Shown: positions 10,624 to 21,293, counted from the first letter of the stretch. The stretch is 64,000 bases of DNA from Osmia lignaria lignaria (GCF_051020975.1 NC_135042.1:4797888-4861887), one strand, 5' to 3'. Program-made: numbers and translations. Notes: generated by a model from the sequence alone, not told the origin.

Positions 10624-10794
10624 TGAAAACAAGGTGCAACAGCTTGCACGTCATATGCACGCATAAACTCCTTGGGTTCCTAAATAGTTGACATTGGTAC
10701 GTAGTTTTAATAGTAAACAAGGTGAGATTAACAAAGACACAGCTGTCTAGGAACCCACGGAGTTCATTCGTGCACCTGGTTGATCCGACCTTGT
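10624..10794. mobile_element. Fold-back / MITE-like insertion in the unit 4-5 spacer
   Basis: About 170 bp absent from the other spacers. The ends are AAACAAGGT and ACCTTGTTT. Inside are long inverted arms: ACTCCTTGGGTTCCTA around 10,668-10,683 against TAGGAACCCACGGAGT around 10,746-10,761 (one mismatch in 16). Pairing continues outward through CGTGCA-type sequence with a few mismatches. A further AACAAGGTG lies near the middle. There is no coding capacity. I could not identify a target-site duplication with confidence, so the class is open. Confidence 0.6.
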
Positions 10795-10925
10795 TTAATT
10801 GTTCTTTTAATTAACCGACTTAGAAAAAAGAGGAGGAGGTTACTTAATTCGATCAGTATATTTTCAGAAATGAACTGCGTCAATTTTTTTACATAATATA
10901 CCTAATGAAGGGTCGTCAGCTGCCA

Positions 10926-11177
10926 TTAAGCCTTCACCCGTAGTGGGTCGACTTCCTGATATATGGACACGCAGGTCTTTCGATCGGGATGAATATCGAT
11001 ATTCGTCGATACGTTCACAATGGAAAAGGCTGATGGAATCGTCTTCGCAAATGACGTTCTAACAAACGTATCAGGGGCAAGATATTTTGTGCAGGAAGAA
11101 AGGAACGTTGTTGAAGAAGGTAACAGGGCTGGTCCCAAAAGTATTTTAGGTGTGAATAGGAAAATATTAATAAACAT
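10926..11177 (-). CDS. Second ORF downstream of CAP copy 5 (83 codons), function unknown
   Basis: Same length as in units 3 and 4, with a start of MFINIFLFTPKILLGPALL, then SSCTKYLAPDTF, FAKTIPSAFS, DIHPDRKTCVSIYQEVD and an end of PLRVKA. It begins about 135 nt downstream of the CAP copy 5 stop. Although copy 5 is the most diverged unit, this frame is intact, which favours some constraint. No family recognised. Confidence 0.35.
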   Translation of the reverse strand: MFINIFLFTPKILLGPALLPSSTTFLSSCTKYLAPDTFVRTSFAKTIPSAFSIVNVSTNIDIHPDRKTCVSIYQEVDPLRVKA

Positions 11178-11311
11178 TGCAAGGGAAAAGTATTGGTAAT
11201 TAAAAATTGATAAGCTGTCGTGTAATCTTACGGAGCTACATTATTTTCTCCTTTTATTAGTTTATAATAATCGAGACATTGCGATTAATCGAGGAACAGT
11301 AACTGTTCCTG

Positions 11312-12625
11312 TTATTTCCTGATTTGGTATATTGGCTCGTTTATATAATTACCACCTGGACCGTAATTACATACCACATAGTACTTCTTCCATTGGTCTG
11401 CTTGATGTACTATTTTACCACAACCAAGTCTATTCGACTTGGCCCAGACTAATTGAGTGTAATGACCCACACCGTTGATGTTTCTGTTTGTAATCAACAG
11501 ACAAAATTAGTTTTCTTTTAATATAAACCCTTTCGTGTCGGGCGATGGCCGGCATAACGTTTAGTTGAATATCGCGTATAATTTCCAAAAATCTGTAATT
11601 GAGCACGGCAAGGTTCTGCTGTTTGTTGGAATGTGAATATAAATATTACTTATCAGTGTGATGCTTATAGTCATTTGTAGTTTAAAATTTAAAAAAATCA
11701 AATATGAAAAACGCTTATTGAAACGTAGGACTATGTTGCACGTATTCAGTCAAAGACTTTCAAATGACGTAGAACTACGTCTCCAGTCACAAAAGTGTAA
11801 AGAAAAAATGACAAAGACTTACGTGAGTCGGGATACTTGATTGCGATCCATGTCTTTTACTTCATTGTACCACATGTCCACTATTTCTGATGGTGTCGTA
11901 GCCACAGTTCCAGTAGTCATTGTTATAGCCGCGTTTTGCCCGACATAATATCTATCTGTAATAAAATCATTAATAAATTGTAAAAAAAATTCTGGAAGGC
12001 TACAATTTAATTGTGTCTTACCAACGTTTCTGCATGAATCGTGTCCGAAATTGCACTGATTTGCCCATCTCTGAGCTATTTCCGCTATTTCATTGTCCCA
12101 ACTCTGAACAAATATTTAACAATAAATATAGTTAGTTACAACGTTGAGAGCGATATGTAGTATAGCGCACTATAATTAAAAATATTTTTTTTTTTTAAAT
12201 TTGTTAATCGTACCATCGTTTGCATATTTGATGCCGGTGGTTGTGGCCCGGGCTTTCCTCTCTTTTCTAAACCCTGAGCCACGAATGATCTACGCTGGTT
12301 ATGTGCATTAACTATTTGCCTTTTCTCATCGTCTGTGAAACCCACGGATATTACTCTTCCACAGGCTGCTGCTGGATTCGAACTCTGAATCAGCAAAAGA
12401 TATTTTTGTTAGCAACAACGTTCTTGTAAAATCGTAAAATCATTCTACAAAATGTGAGGGACTTAAAACACTTCGTTTCCAGATTTATTTGTTTATACTG
12501 ACCGGATATTTGCACATGGTGTGCTGTGTTCCACTTTCCCGGCATTTATCATTGTTGCAGTTGATAGCCGAACTTGTAATTACTGCAAGTGCAATCACAA
12601 TAACGATACCCAGAAATCTCTTCAT
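11312..12625 (-). CDS. CAP-family secreted protein, venom allergen 3/5-like, copy 5
   Basis: Exons 12625-12503, 12384-12214, 12103-12022, 11955-11823, 11483-11312 give 226 residues. Signal peptide MKRFLGIVIVIALAVITSSA. Exon 2 has AHNQRRS and PGPQPPASNM. Exon 3 starts SWDNEIAEIAQRWANQC. Exon 5 has the canonical GHYTQLVWAKSNRLGCG and VVCNYGPGGN, so this is the only copy that keeps the complete CAP signature. It is probably closest to the ancestral gene. The C-terminus stops at IYQIRK, 14 residues shorter than copies 1 to 3. Just after the stop lies a small inverted repeat (GGAACAG-TAA-CTGTTCC) absent elsewhere. Exon 5's acceptor is displaced a few bases from that of the other copies. Confidence 0.9.
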
Positions 12626-12705
12626 AATTGAATTCTTTTTTGCCACTGTATTATTGCCACCTACAACTGTCGGTATGCATATGAGAATACGGAGAACGAG
12701 CTCGG

Positions 12706-12718
12706 TGATATTTACCTG
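12706..12718 (-). promoter_or_regulatory. Degenerate TATA position of CAP copy 5
   Basis: The position that holds TATATA in units 1 to 4 reads GATATTTACC here, so the box is weakened to AAATATC on the gene strand. Expression may differ from the other copies. This is inferred from position only. Confidence 0.35.
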
Positions 12719-12719
12719 T

Positions 12720-13945
12720 TGCCTTATCAGTTTAGTCATAAAATCAGTGAATTTCTTAGTATAACAATTTTCCTTATCACATTTTTCCTCCCACCCTTTC
12801 TTCCTAAGCTTCAAGCATTTTTTACTACAACTTGAACGCATTCTCTTGTATTGAAACAGCTGGGTTTTTAAAAGAAACAATTGTTTCTTTTAATTTCTTT
12901 TTAATTTGAGAGAATTATTTTGAATCACTACACATTTTAATTATCGTCTGTTTTTAATTTTTCTTTAAATCATAGACTCCTAATCTTTGAGTTAAGCAAT
13001 TTCTTTGTAAATTTATGTAATTATGTATTACCTTGGTAAATTTAAATATTGCAAAACAAACTCCTTTACAAAATGACCAAATTATCAAGATATATTCAAG
13101 GCGAGGGATAATTATATTTACCAGCATGTTTTTTCCTCGTGATAAAAATAGTTCTTTAACGACGTCAAAGTTACGCACTTTACTGAAATATCTTATTGTA
13201 CTTCTTTTGACCCTTGACTTCAAAAAATGGGGCTACGGTAGGCGGGTGGCTACTCCTGGAAAAGGATCTTGGAAAAAATACTGAATAGATCCATTCATAC
13301 TCTCACCTGACCCTGGAATTTAGTCGTGGGGATGGTTTTGGAAACTTTTGGAGATCTTAATCGCTCTTCTTTTCCTAGTTATTGCGTTCAAAATTCATTG
13401 ATCAAATTCCAAAGTTCATAACGATATACGTATCATGATTTTTATATCGATAGAAGTGTTTGAAGGTCGATAGGATTATTCGATATCTACTTTAGTAAGA
13501 AATAAATCCATGGTAAAGGCGTCTATGCCCAGAAAAGGGGCGCGTTCGACACCTGTTGTGTTGTTAAATCTTCTACGGGATATCTCCTACAGGATATACC
13601 TGCTGCGAGGCAAATCGGTTGAATGAAAGTAATCTTGCTAGGTCGAATTGAAAATGACTCCTGAATTTTCAAATTTACAGCTCCATATAGAGAACCTTCT
13701 TATTACTATTTAGTAGTTGAAGACAATATCAAAATAAGCTTCACAATTAACCCTATAAATATTGAACATGTTTAATATTTAATTTATCTTTTATTTAGAG
13801 CTCCAAAAGCTTTAGTTAAATCTTATCACTGCTGTTGACCTAATAATTGAAGATCTTTTATTTTAATCTTTCAGGAATTATGTTTATTAATTGAAAGTAA
13901 CTGTTATCATACAAATGAAATGTCGATTTTATTTTCAAGAACGAT
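12720..13945. repeat. Spacer right of CAP copy 5, partly duplicated at 16.8-17.3 kb
   Basis: No gene. It contains the recurrent block near 13,272. It also holds two segments found again further right: about 13,224-13,250 (AAAATGGGGCTACGG and GGCGGGTGGC) matches 16,822-16,850, and about 13,518-13,600 (GCCCAGAAAAGGGGCGCG, then GACACCTG and GGATATACCTG) matches 17,218-17,275. This shows that the spacer, like the rest of the unit, has been copied. The DPPCDC scar seen in other spacers is not evident here. Confidence 0.6.
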
Positions 13946-13949
13946 TCAT

Positions 13950-14687
13950 TTACTGTCGCTTTCCCTTTCTACTTTGACTCGAAACCTCTTTTTTTTTTCT
14001 TTCTTCTTCGACATCTTTCTTCAACGTCGCAGCACCAGATTGTGGTGGTTTGATTTGTTGACTGTACTCCAATCGTTTCTTCGTGGACCAAGGACGAGGA
14101 GTTTTAAATTCCAGATCGATATTGAACTTCTTATCACCTGCGCTGCTCTTCCTCTTCAACTTCAACAAGAATATATTCGGATTCTCTGCGAGATCAATCG
14201 TCTTCCTCAACTTAAAACCCTCATCTCCGTGATGGTACTGAAAATCTGTTGATTTGCGATCTTGTTCTCGAGATCGAGGATACAGCATTACAGTTCTATT
14301 TCCTGAATTTTGAACTTGACTTTCTTCTGTTTCGACCCGTCTACTAGGAAGAGGATCCTCGACGCAGTCACACGGAGGATCGTATTCCACTCTACCAGGT
14401 TCTGTTTGTGTTCTAATTACCACTCTATTGTTATTAATAATAGCTTCGATCTCTTTATAGGGCAACCCTTTCTCAACAATCTCCGAACGAATCTTGCTGG
14501 ATCTCTGATACTTTGTCTCTGAAGGTTTTACAGGACAACATGTCGAAGGGTCGACGATTATTGGATCTGGTGGGGGACATTTTTTAGGGGCTGACTTGAT
14601 GGAGACCTTTTTGGAGGCGCAACAAGGTGAACAAGGAGGTTTTTCTTTCTTTGGTGGACATCCACATTTGTTTGTTGCCAGGATCAT
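13950..14687 (-). CDS. Cys/Pro-rich DPPCDC-motif protein A, unrecognised family
   Basis: 245 residues in one exon on the minus strand. The N-terminus is Cys/Pro/Lys-rich (CGCPPKK, CSPCC, KKCPPPDP, CCPVKP). A core follows with NNRVVIRTQTEPG and DPPCDC (about residues 100-105), then NIFLLKLKRKSS and NIDLEFKTPRP. The C-terminus is a basic Lys/Arg/Glu tail. It is clearly paralogous to the plus-strand gene at 15,055. No signal peptide is visible. The start could lie upstream: a frame in 14,790-14,810 (MLTVKK) ends at a good donor AAAG|GTAAGA and could join in phase just before residue 1. I know no function for the family. Confidence 0.75.
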   Translation of the reverse strand: MILATNKCGCPPKKEKPPCSPCCASKKVSIKSAPKKCPPPDPIIVDPSTCCPVKPSETKYQRSSKIRSEIVEKGLPYKEIEAIINNNRVVIRTQTEPGRVEYDPPCDCVEDPLPSRRVETEESQVQNSGNRTVMLYPRSREQDRKSTDFQYHHGDEGFKLRKTIDLAENPNIFLLKLKRKSSAGDKKFNIDLEFKTPRPWSTKKRLEYSQQIKPPQSGAATLKKDVEEERKKKEVSSQSRKGKRQ

Positions 14688-15054
14688 TCTTACTGTCGTT
14701 CATCTTGATAAAATAAAAAGAGACGTGAGATTAATTTTGGCAAGGATACGATGGTGTCATCAACTGCAATATAAATATCTTACCTTTTTTTACGGTTAAC
14801 ATGATGAAGTTATGGAAATTTATCTGATGGTTGTAAAAGTGCCATGATGGTAAGGTTGATTTTACGATGTGAAGATATCTGATTTCTTGAATACCATGAA
14901 TGACGGCAGAAAGCAATCGATTTCAGATCCATCAGTGTCCTCCAGTGCACTCCGTTAACCCATATTCTTCTTTAAACATGCATTAACAAATTCTCATTTC
15001 TAAATTGCAAGTGTTGTATTACTTCTCTGATAATCATAATTAACATTGATCACC
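14688..15054. promoter_or_regulatory. Shared intergenic region of the divergent DPPCDC pair
   Basis: The two start codons are 367 bp apart and point away from each other, so both promoters, or one bidirectional promoter, should lie here. Part of it may be 5' UTR and intron of gene A: on the minus strand GTAAGAT at about 14,783-14,789 is a good donor, and there is a downstream acceptor choice. No clear TATA box was seen for gene B. Confidence 0.45.
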
Positions 15055-15742
15055 ATGTACTCCTGTCCTCCTATGCCATCTGCACCCTGTCCTCCACCAT
15101 GTCCACCTCCTCAGCCATCGTCTGGGGATTCTTCATCAAAATATTACCGAGAAATTGGAACAGCCATGATTGGTAACCAACTGATAATTCGTATAGAAAG
15201 AGACAAGTCGAAATCGAAGAGAAATCGAGACTGGGATCCTCCTTGCGATTGTGATATGATTGAGATCCAGAGACCAACGAATAAGGAAGGACCAAAGATA
15301 CTGAAAGGCGGCAATAACAATAGAATCGTGTTTCGTATACAATCCAAGTCACAAATATCGAAAAAAACTGATAACGATGACAAGGCTCAAGCCATTACTT
15401 ACGAGGTAACATTAGATAACTTTTATTAGACACTTTTGTAAAATTATGACTTTTCGTGTTTTGCTATGTTTTTAATCATTTTCTTCAATATTCCTGTTTA
15501 ATTAGATGGGTCGGTGCAGTGGTGGTCCCAACACTAATGATCAGTGTAGAACCTTCACTATTTATCCTGTGATGAATAGTTCAACAGACGCGCAGGAAGT
15601 ACATACAGATCGTGTTACTGAAGGAAATGAAAATGTGTTCATGTTGAAAGTGAAGAAGAAGACAGATTCCATCGAGGAGCCGAAGAACAACATCGAAGTA
15701 GAGGTTCGAACACCGATACCTCCAACTCCGCCATCAACGTGA
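15055..15742 (+). CDS. Cys/Pro-rich DPPCDC-motif protein B, unrecognised family
   Basis: Two exons, 15055-15405 and 15506-15742, joined in phase by a GAG|GTAACA donor and a TTAATTAG acceptor, give 195 residues. It begins MYSCPPMPSAPCPPPCPPP. The core has IGNQLIIRIERDKSK, DPPCDC (about residues 61-66) and NNNRIVFRIQSKSQ. Exon 2 has NVFMLKVKKKTDS and NIEVEVRTPIPPTPPST. These align in order with protein A, so the pair arose by duplication with inversion. Translation should start at the ATG at 15055; an upstream TTG in frame is not a likely start. The 3' end of this gene is the source of the scars in the CAP array. Confidence 0.75.
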
Positions 15743-15779
15743 CCAGGAAAACTTATCAGTAAAATGATTTACATTTACC

Positions 15780-15975
15780 ATTTTTGTAAAATTATGACTT
15801 TTTATGTCATAATTCGATCGAGGAGCCGAAGAAGAACTTCGATGCTGAGATTTGAACACCAAGATTTGCAACTTCGCTATCAATGTGACCAGGATCAACG
15901 CAATCTGGAATATTTATCAGTAGAATCTACATCTTTAAAAGAAAATCAGAAGAAAGAAAATGAAATTGATTAAAA
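15780..15975 (+). pseudogene. Duplicated 3' end of DPPCDC gene B
   Basis: Directly after the gene, about 190 bp repeat its exon 2 end and 3' flank: ATCGAGGAGCCGAAGAAGAAC and the final GATCAACG region. In-frame stops and substitutions show that it is not coding. The copies inside the CAP array resemble this version, including the GAAAATGAAATTGATTAAA tail, more than the intact exon. That makes this the junction that was amplified. Confidence 0.6.
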
Positions 15976-16140
15976 ACAAATATAATCTCTTTCCATTATC
16001 ATTAAATCTTTAAGGCAACATATTAACGTCGTAAATATATCGTATCAAGGTGTTTTGTTTATTTCATTTATTTTCAGAAATGAACTGGGTCAGTTTTTTA
16101 AAAAAAATATATCGCCAGGAAGCATTCTTTATCAAGGTTC
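15976..16140 (-). pseudogene. Truncated 3' end of a further CAP unit
   Basis: The sequence from the ATAATCTCTTTCCATTATC block through TTTTCAGAAATGAACTG to TCGCCAGGAA matches the 3'-UTR region that follows each CAP unit (for example 3,165-3,335). After about 16,140 the match is lost and no CAP exon is detectable. This is the remnant of a sixth unit, in the same orientation as the others. Confidence 0.55.
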
Positions 16141-18890
16141 TTTATCATTGCATAGCATTCAGATTTTCTGGTAGCACTGCTCAATGAATTACCAGAAGCG
16201 AAATTCTTGAATGAAGTATTCAAGACGAGAACGAGTTGTACACTAGTCAGCAGGCTGTTTGCTCATTCGTCCTCTAGACCAGCCATGGAGAATCGCTTCG
16301 TTCCGGCCGGATGAGCTGTCTTCAAGTTCTTCCTCTCCTTTCTAGCCGCATGGTCCAATCACTGAAGAAACCTGCTGTTTCTCAATGAAGAAAACGAGGG
16401 AACTTCGAAACGATTGATGACGCGATTCTCCTGAGGATTCTATTCTCTCCATTCAAGAAATCCTTGTAATTGCCACTAACTCCTCTGTCGTTTGTAACTT
16501 AGTCTAGAAATGATCATTCATGACTTCCATTGAAAAACTTTCACAGAATTCTGAAGAATAATCTTCTAACACGGTCGCTGAGGAGATTTAAAATTTCAAT
16601 TTCTAGAAGATTTAAGTGAATAAATTAATATACTACATACCTGCACCGTCGAGGATAAATTCCAGTAACGCCCATAATCGTTCACTATTGAGGATTACAA
16701 CTTTTCATCGAGCCAACTCGGAACATCGAAAATTTCTAAATATATCGATGACAGTTCGTGAAATTCACTCAACTCTTTTGTCTGTTCAGCTCCGAATTTT
16801 TTTCTTAGTTCTCTGACATAAAAAATGGGGCTTCAGTGGGCGGGTGGTCATTCCCGATGCTTTGAAAAAAGTACTGAATGGTTCGATCTTCTTCAGGCCC
16901 ATTCAGACACGCACCTGACTGCTGACTTTGGTCGTGAGAATCGCTTCAGAGATTTTTCCAAACCTAATTGACGTCCTGCTCTTTGGAAGATGAAAAAATC
17001 AGAACGGAAGGTTCTTCTTTTCCTTTTTCTACAAAGAAAAGACTACGTTCATTTGTTTCTTAAAAATTGGAGTCCCTTGTGTCCTTATTAATAAGCTTTA
17101 CAAGTAATTATGTATAGAATTAGGAGGAACAAATTGAAAAGTCGATGGTCTACCGTTAGGTGGCTTCTTAGGGAGGATATTTACTTTGAAATTGATCAAT
17201 GGTTAAGTGTTAAGGCAGCCACGCCCAGAAAAGGGCGCGATGGACACCTGTCGTGTCCTATGGGATATACCTGTTCCTAAACAAACTACTTCAATGCAAC
17301 ATTCTGATGCTTTTCAATCGGATTCCAGAAGACTTTTGAAGCTATTTGTCACGAATAATTATTTAATTTCATAAATTTTATATTATATTATAAAGTTTGA
17401 CAGAGACTGAATTATGAAGAAGAAGAAGAAATGAAAAGAAAAGTCATGGGGATACAGAAGTTCATAAAGGTGTCGTTCGAGTTGTGTGGTCTTGTTCAAC
17501 AAAGAGGGTGACCAATAAATTAGATGATCCACGAGGAAGACAGGCTCTCGATCTAGGAGAAATAGTCGTGGCACTTATTATCACGACCGTAGGTGGAAAA
17601 CCAGTCGCCTTTTCCAAGCGGGAGCTGTCTCGTAAAGAAAAAGTCTGCGGTCACTACTGAATAGAACGACAAGTGACCAGGATATTATACGTGGGACGAA
17701 TCTCTTCAGAAGATAGAAAAGAATCTTTAAACGTTGAAGATGCGTTTTTCAGATGAAAGAGTGGCGATAATTCATGAGTTTCGATTCTAGACCCAAACAT
17801 TTTCGCACGCTTCTATCCTTAACAACTATAGAGTATGGTAAAAAATAGAGTAATAAAGAAAATTTCTACATTTATAAACGTTCAGTCGTTCACTTTTATC
17901 GGAGGGTGTAAACCATGCATGAATGAAAATTCGCACATTCAATTTCCACATTCATCCTTCGTTCATTAATAAAATTAATCGTCGAAGCGTTTAGGGAGAA
18001 ACGAAATAAATTCGCAGCAAAACAGAGAGCAGGTAGAAAGAACGTGCGACTTCGCCAGGGGTGGTCTACGTTTGCTTCATTGTCCCGAAAACCACCGCAA
18101 CTGAAAACGCGGTGACACATTCACGGGACGTAATATCATCGTTATATCACACAGATGCGTCGAGATTTCCTTTTTATATTGTGGTCACGTAGCTTTTGTG
18201 CTATCTTTCTGTCTTTCCTAAAGGGAGAACCCCTGGAGAGAGAAGGTATACGTCTCTGCGGGGTTGTTTAACCGACTTGCTTCCCCTGTCGACAGCTATG
18301 GTGATCTGTACACGTTTTCGCTCGCATGCTTCTTCCTGTTTCCCTTCTGACACCACTGTTACCTGCAAAATATGCAACCATTATGAATAGGGAAAGGACG
18401 TTTGGGATCTGGGACAAATTGCTGTGATCCTTTTGAGATAATATTTGCCTGTGGTTCGTTAGGGTAGCCGGTATCGATCATGGGGTACCATGGTGTGCAG
18501 CTATGTTAGAATGTCTAACGTAAGATTTTCATGGAATATAGAAAAGATTTCTAGAAAAATTAGAATGATTTTTAATTGGTTCGACCGATTCGTCATTTAT
18601 TTCACGAGCGCAGACGCGTCGTCGTCGATGAATATCGTTTGACAGACCATGAATCCAAATTCATGATTTCGACATCGTTACCGTCATTAGGAACATCGAA
18701 ACGCTTATCATGCTCGAACCTCTAATCGTGCTAACAGTATTGAACTGTATCTTCATGTTCAGCTCAACAGTGACAACCTGCGCGTTATGGTAATCAATAT
18801 TATCAAAATGATCTCAGCCTCGTTCTGTTCAGCACTGAATCGATACTCGACAGGTGGCAATATCGGAATCATCGATGTTGTTTCAAAAAG
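16141..18890. other. Non-coding DNA with a duplicated spacer segment
   Basis: No gene supported. About 16,820-17,275 repeats the spacer at 13,220-13,600 in the same order and orientation, again 3' of an array-type block (AAAAAAGTACTGAATGG at 16,864). The remainder holds only short chance frames on both strands. Confidence 0.5.
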
Positions 18891-18896
18891 GATTCA

Positions 18897-19482
18897 ATGA
18901 GACACGACTTGTCGAGGATGAAAACAACCTGTCCCGGAAGATCGTCGAAGAAAAATGGGAATGGGAGACAAGATAGTACAGTGAATGGAAGTGATAGACA
19001 AGATAGTATTGTGAATGGAAGTGATCGTAGATCTAGTTCCACTATTTATAGAGATAGTAAGAGCTCGAAGAGAAACTCGAAACAGAAATCAAAGTCGAAC
19101 ATGAAGTATCTGCTTCAGGAAAGGATATCCAGCGGTGAAGAAGTGTCTTCCATGTAAAAATTACAATGAAATAGTGTTAAGGCTTTATTTATTGATCTTT
19201 CCGAATTTTAGATATGGAAGTAGAGATCTCGAAGAGAAGACAAGAATGTCAGAGGCTTCTCAAACAGCCAATGAAGCAAGATCAGCTGTTGTGATGGAAT
19301 ACTCGACTGTCCAAAAGATTGTACAAATTTTAGACAACGACGTGAATTTATCTGCCACGAGGATGGCAATTAGAGAGATGAACCCTAAACACCATACTGA
19401 TGAGAAGAAAGTTCAACAGATCCTTGAAGAAAAGTCTGAGCCTGAATCCGTAACTGTGTATGAAGCAGTGCTTGAAGAATAA
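18897..19482 (+). CDS. Basic Ser-rich two-exon protein, unrecognised
   Basis: Exon 1 is 18897-19153, with donor CCAT|GTAAAA. Exon 2 is 19212-19482, with acceptor GAATTTTAG. Joined in phase they give 175 residues. Residues about 20-50 are built from an imperfect 24-nt DNA repeat (GRQDSTVNGSD, RQDSIVNGSD). A Lys/Ser stretch follows, then an acidic, probably helical second half (VVMEYSTVQKIVQILDND, TDEKKVQQILEEKSEPE). No signal peptide or known domain. Another frame of 33 codons opens at the ATG at 18870 (MLFQKGFNE) over the same bases, so the true 5' end is uncertain. It could be lineage-specific. Confidence 0.5.
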
Positions 19483-21245
19483 TTTGAATGAAAATTACAA
19501 ACTGAATACGATGGATCTTTAGTAAAATATTAGGTTTACATTTTCAAGTACTAGATTTAAAAGGAGCACACTTTGTGTTAAAAATGAAATCTGTTTTTCT
19601 GTAATAATATTAATTTGCAATTTATAGTTACTGAGCGGTATAACCCTTTTCTAACAAAAATAAAAAATATTGAACGTATCTGGCAAGTTTTCTACTTGGA
19701 TAACGCCATTACAGTGGTCTTCAGGTTCTCAATAGTGGGGAACAGTGTGTACTTAGACCACACCAAGAGAATCCTTTGCTCAGAGTTGATGTTGCAGTTT
19801 AACGTTGGCCTCCATGCGTTGCACACAACGTTTTTGGAAGAATTTTTTTATCCAAAAATCTAGACTTGTGATTTTTTTTTCTTTTGAAGTTCAGTGTTGA
19901 ATCATCTGTCATCTAGAAGAGGTAAATGTATAATATAAAAATAAAAATACAACATATAATAAGAATACAATTTAATTACTATTAATTTTCAAGTTATATG
20001 AAAAATGTGAATTGATATTTTGGAAAAAAATTTGTTGTTCTCATTTAATAAACAATAACAAGATCATGTGAAATTAGCAGGTAAAGTCTATAGAAGGCCA
20101 AATCATCTTTGTATTTCATGATATAAACGATTAACATCTCTTTTTTGTAAGTGCAAATACTAAATGTTCAAGTTCAAACTCTCATTTCCTAGAGTTTTTA
20201 ATTAAAACAAGTAGATGCTTAGAATTTCAAATTCCAACACGTTCCATCGATTCCCAATTAGAAACCTGTACAGTTTCCAGAATTAAGAGTACAAATATGG
20301 TAATTAAGTCATTGAACTTACTGCTATACTATTCATATTTAAAAAAAGACTTTTCATTTGGAGACAAAATACTATTAAAATATAAAACTTCTTAAAATTT
20401 TCTAATTTTCAGTAGAATCTACTTTCAATGTACGAGCGGTAGTTTTGAATACTAAACAAAGAAGACCAGGAAGATTTCGAATTGAATTTGTCAGTCGAAA
20501 AGGCACCTACGATTTCCATTGTTTACATTTATCACACTTTCTCCTTTCGAACGGCGATTTTCTCAATGTTCACACCGAATCTAATCAATTGCGATCACGT
20601 ATAACACCGAATGATGTTCGGCCGAAAACAAGCTTTCTCCGATCGACATACAGAAAACGCCTGCACCCAGGATTCAACGGTGATGCAATACATAATCATC
20701 GTAGAATTCTGTTCACGTAGAATCTTCTTTTTCACCGTGGTGTTCGCTCTTTTACAAATGGAAAAAAATCGTTTCACCTTCGGGCTTCTGATGATTTACG
20801 CGTAAATGGTACTTGTCTAAGGTCACAGAACTGAATTCCGGAAGCACGACACCGATAAATCGTATGCATGGATGATTATGATTACAGATTAGCGCTCGAT
20901 TATCTTAAAACTATGAATTTTCTATAATCTTCAATCTCAAGAACCTATAAAACTCTCGCAAAATTCTTGATCTTTTTAAAACTCTTGGAGGATATAAAAG
21001 GTTTTAGAAACGTTTAGAAGATAGAATTACAGACATAATATTACAAGAAAAATGGAAGAGATCTCGAATTTCGCACATCGTTGGCAGAGACAAGTTCCTC
21101 GAACGAAAAACGATGCGTAACTAGTGTCAATATTTGATATTATTTCCTTCGTTCGAGCATCGTATCTACGTTTGAAACTGATAATCTTCTGAGAAAGAAG
21201 AGTACCTACGCTCAGTTCTTTCGCAAGTGTTGCCAATGTTTCCAA
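19483..21245. other. AT-rich intergenic DNA
   Basis: No gene recognised. Frames of 60-90 codons occur near 20,445-20,800 on both strands but overlap one another and show no domain. The end of this stretch may hold a 5' UTR exon of the next gene: an acceptor TTTACCTTTGCAG ends six bases before that gene's start codon. Confidence 0.4.
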
Positions 21246-21293
21246 GGATCTCAGTTCCGGTTAAAAAAAGGAAATTTACCTTTGCAGCGCAGA

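Noticed and set aside
10770..10790. ACCTGGTTGATCC, identical to 13 bases at the 5' end of 18S rRNA
   Set aside because: The match does not continue on either side and the bases lie inside the inverted arm of the fold-back insertion, so chance or element sequence is the better explanation.
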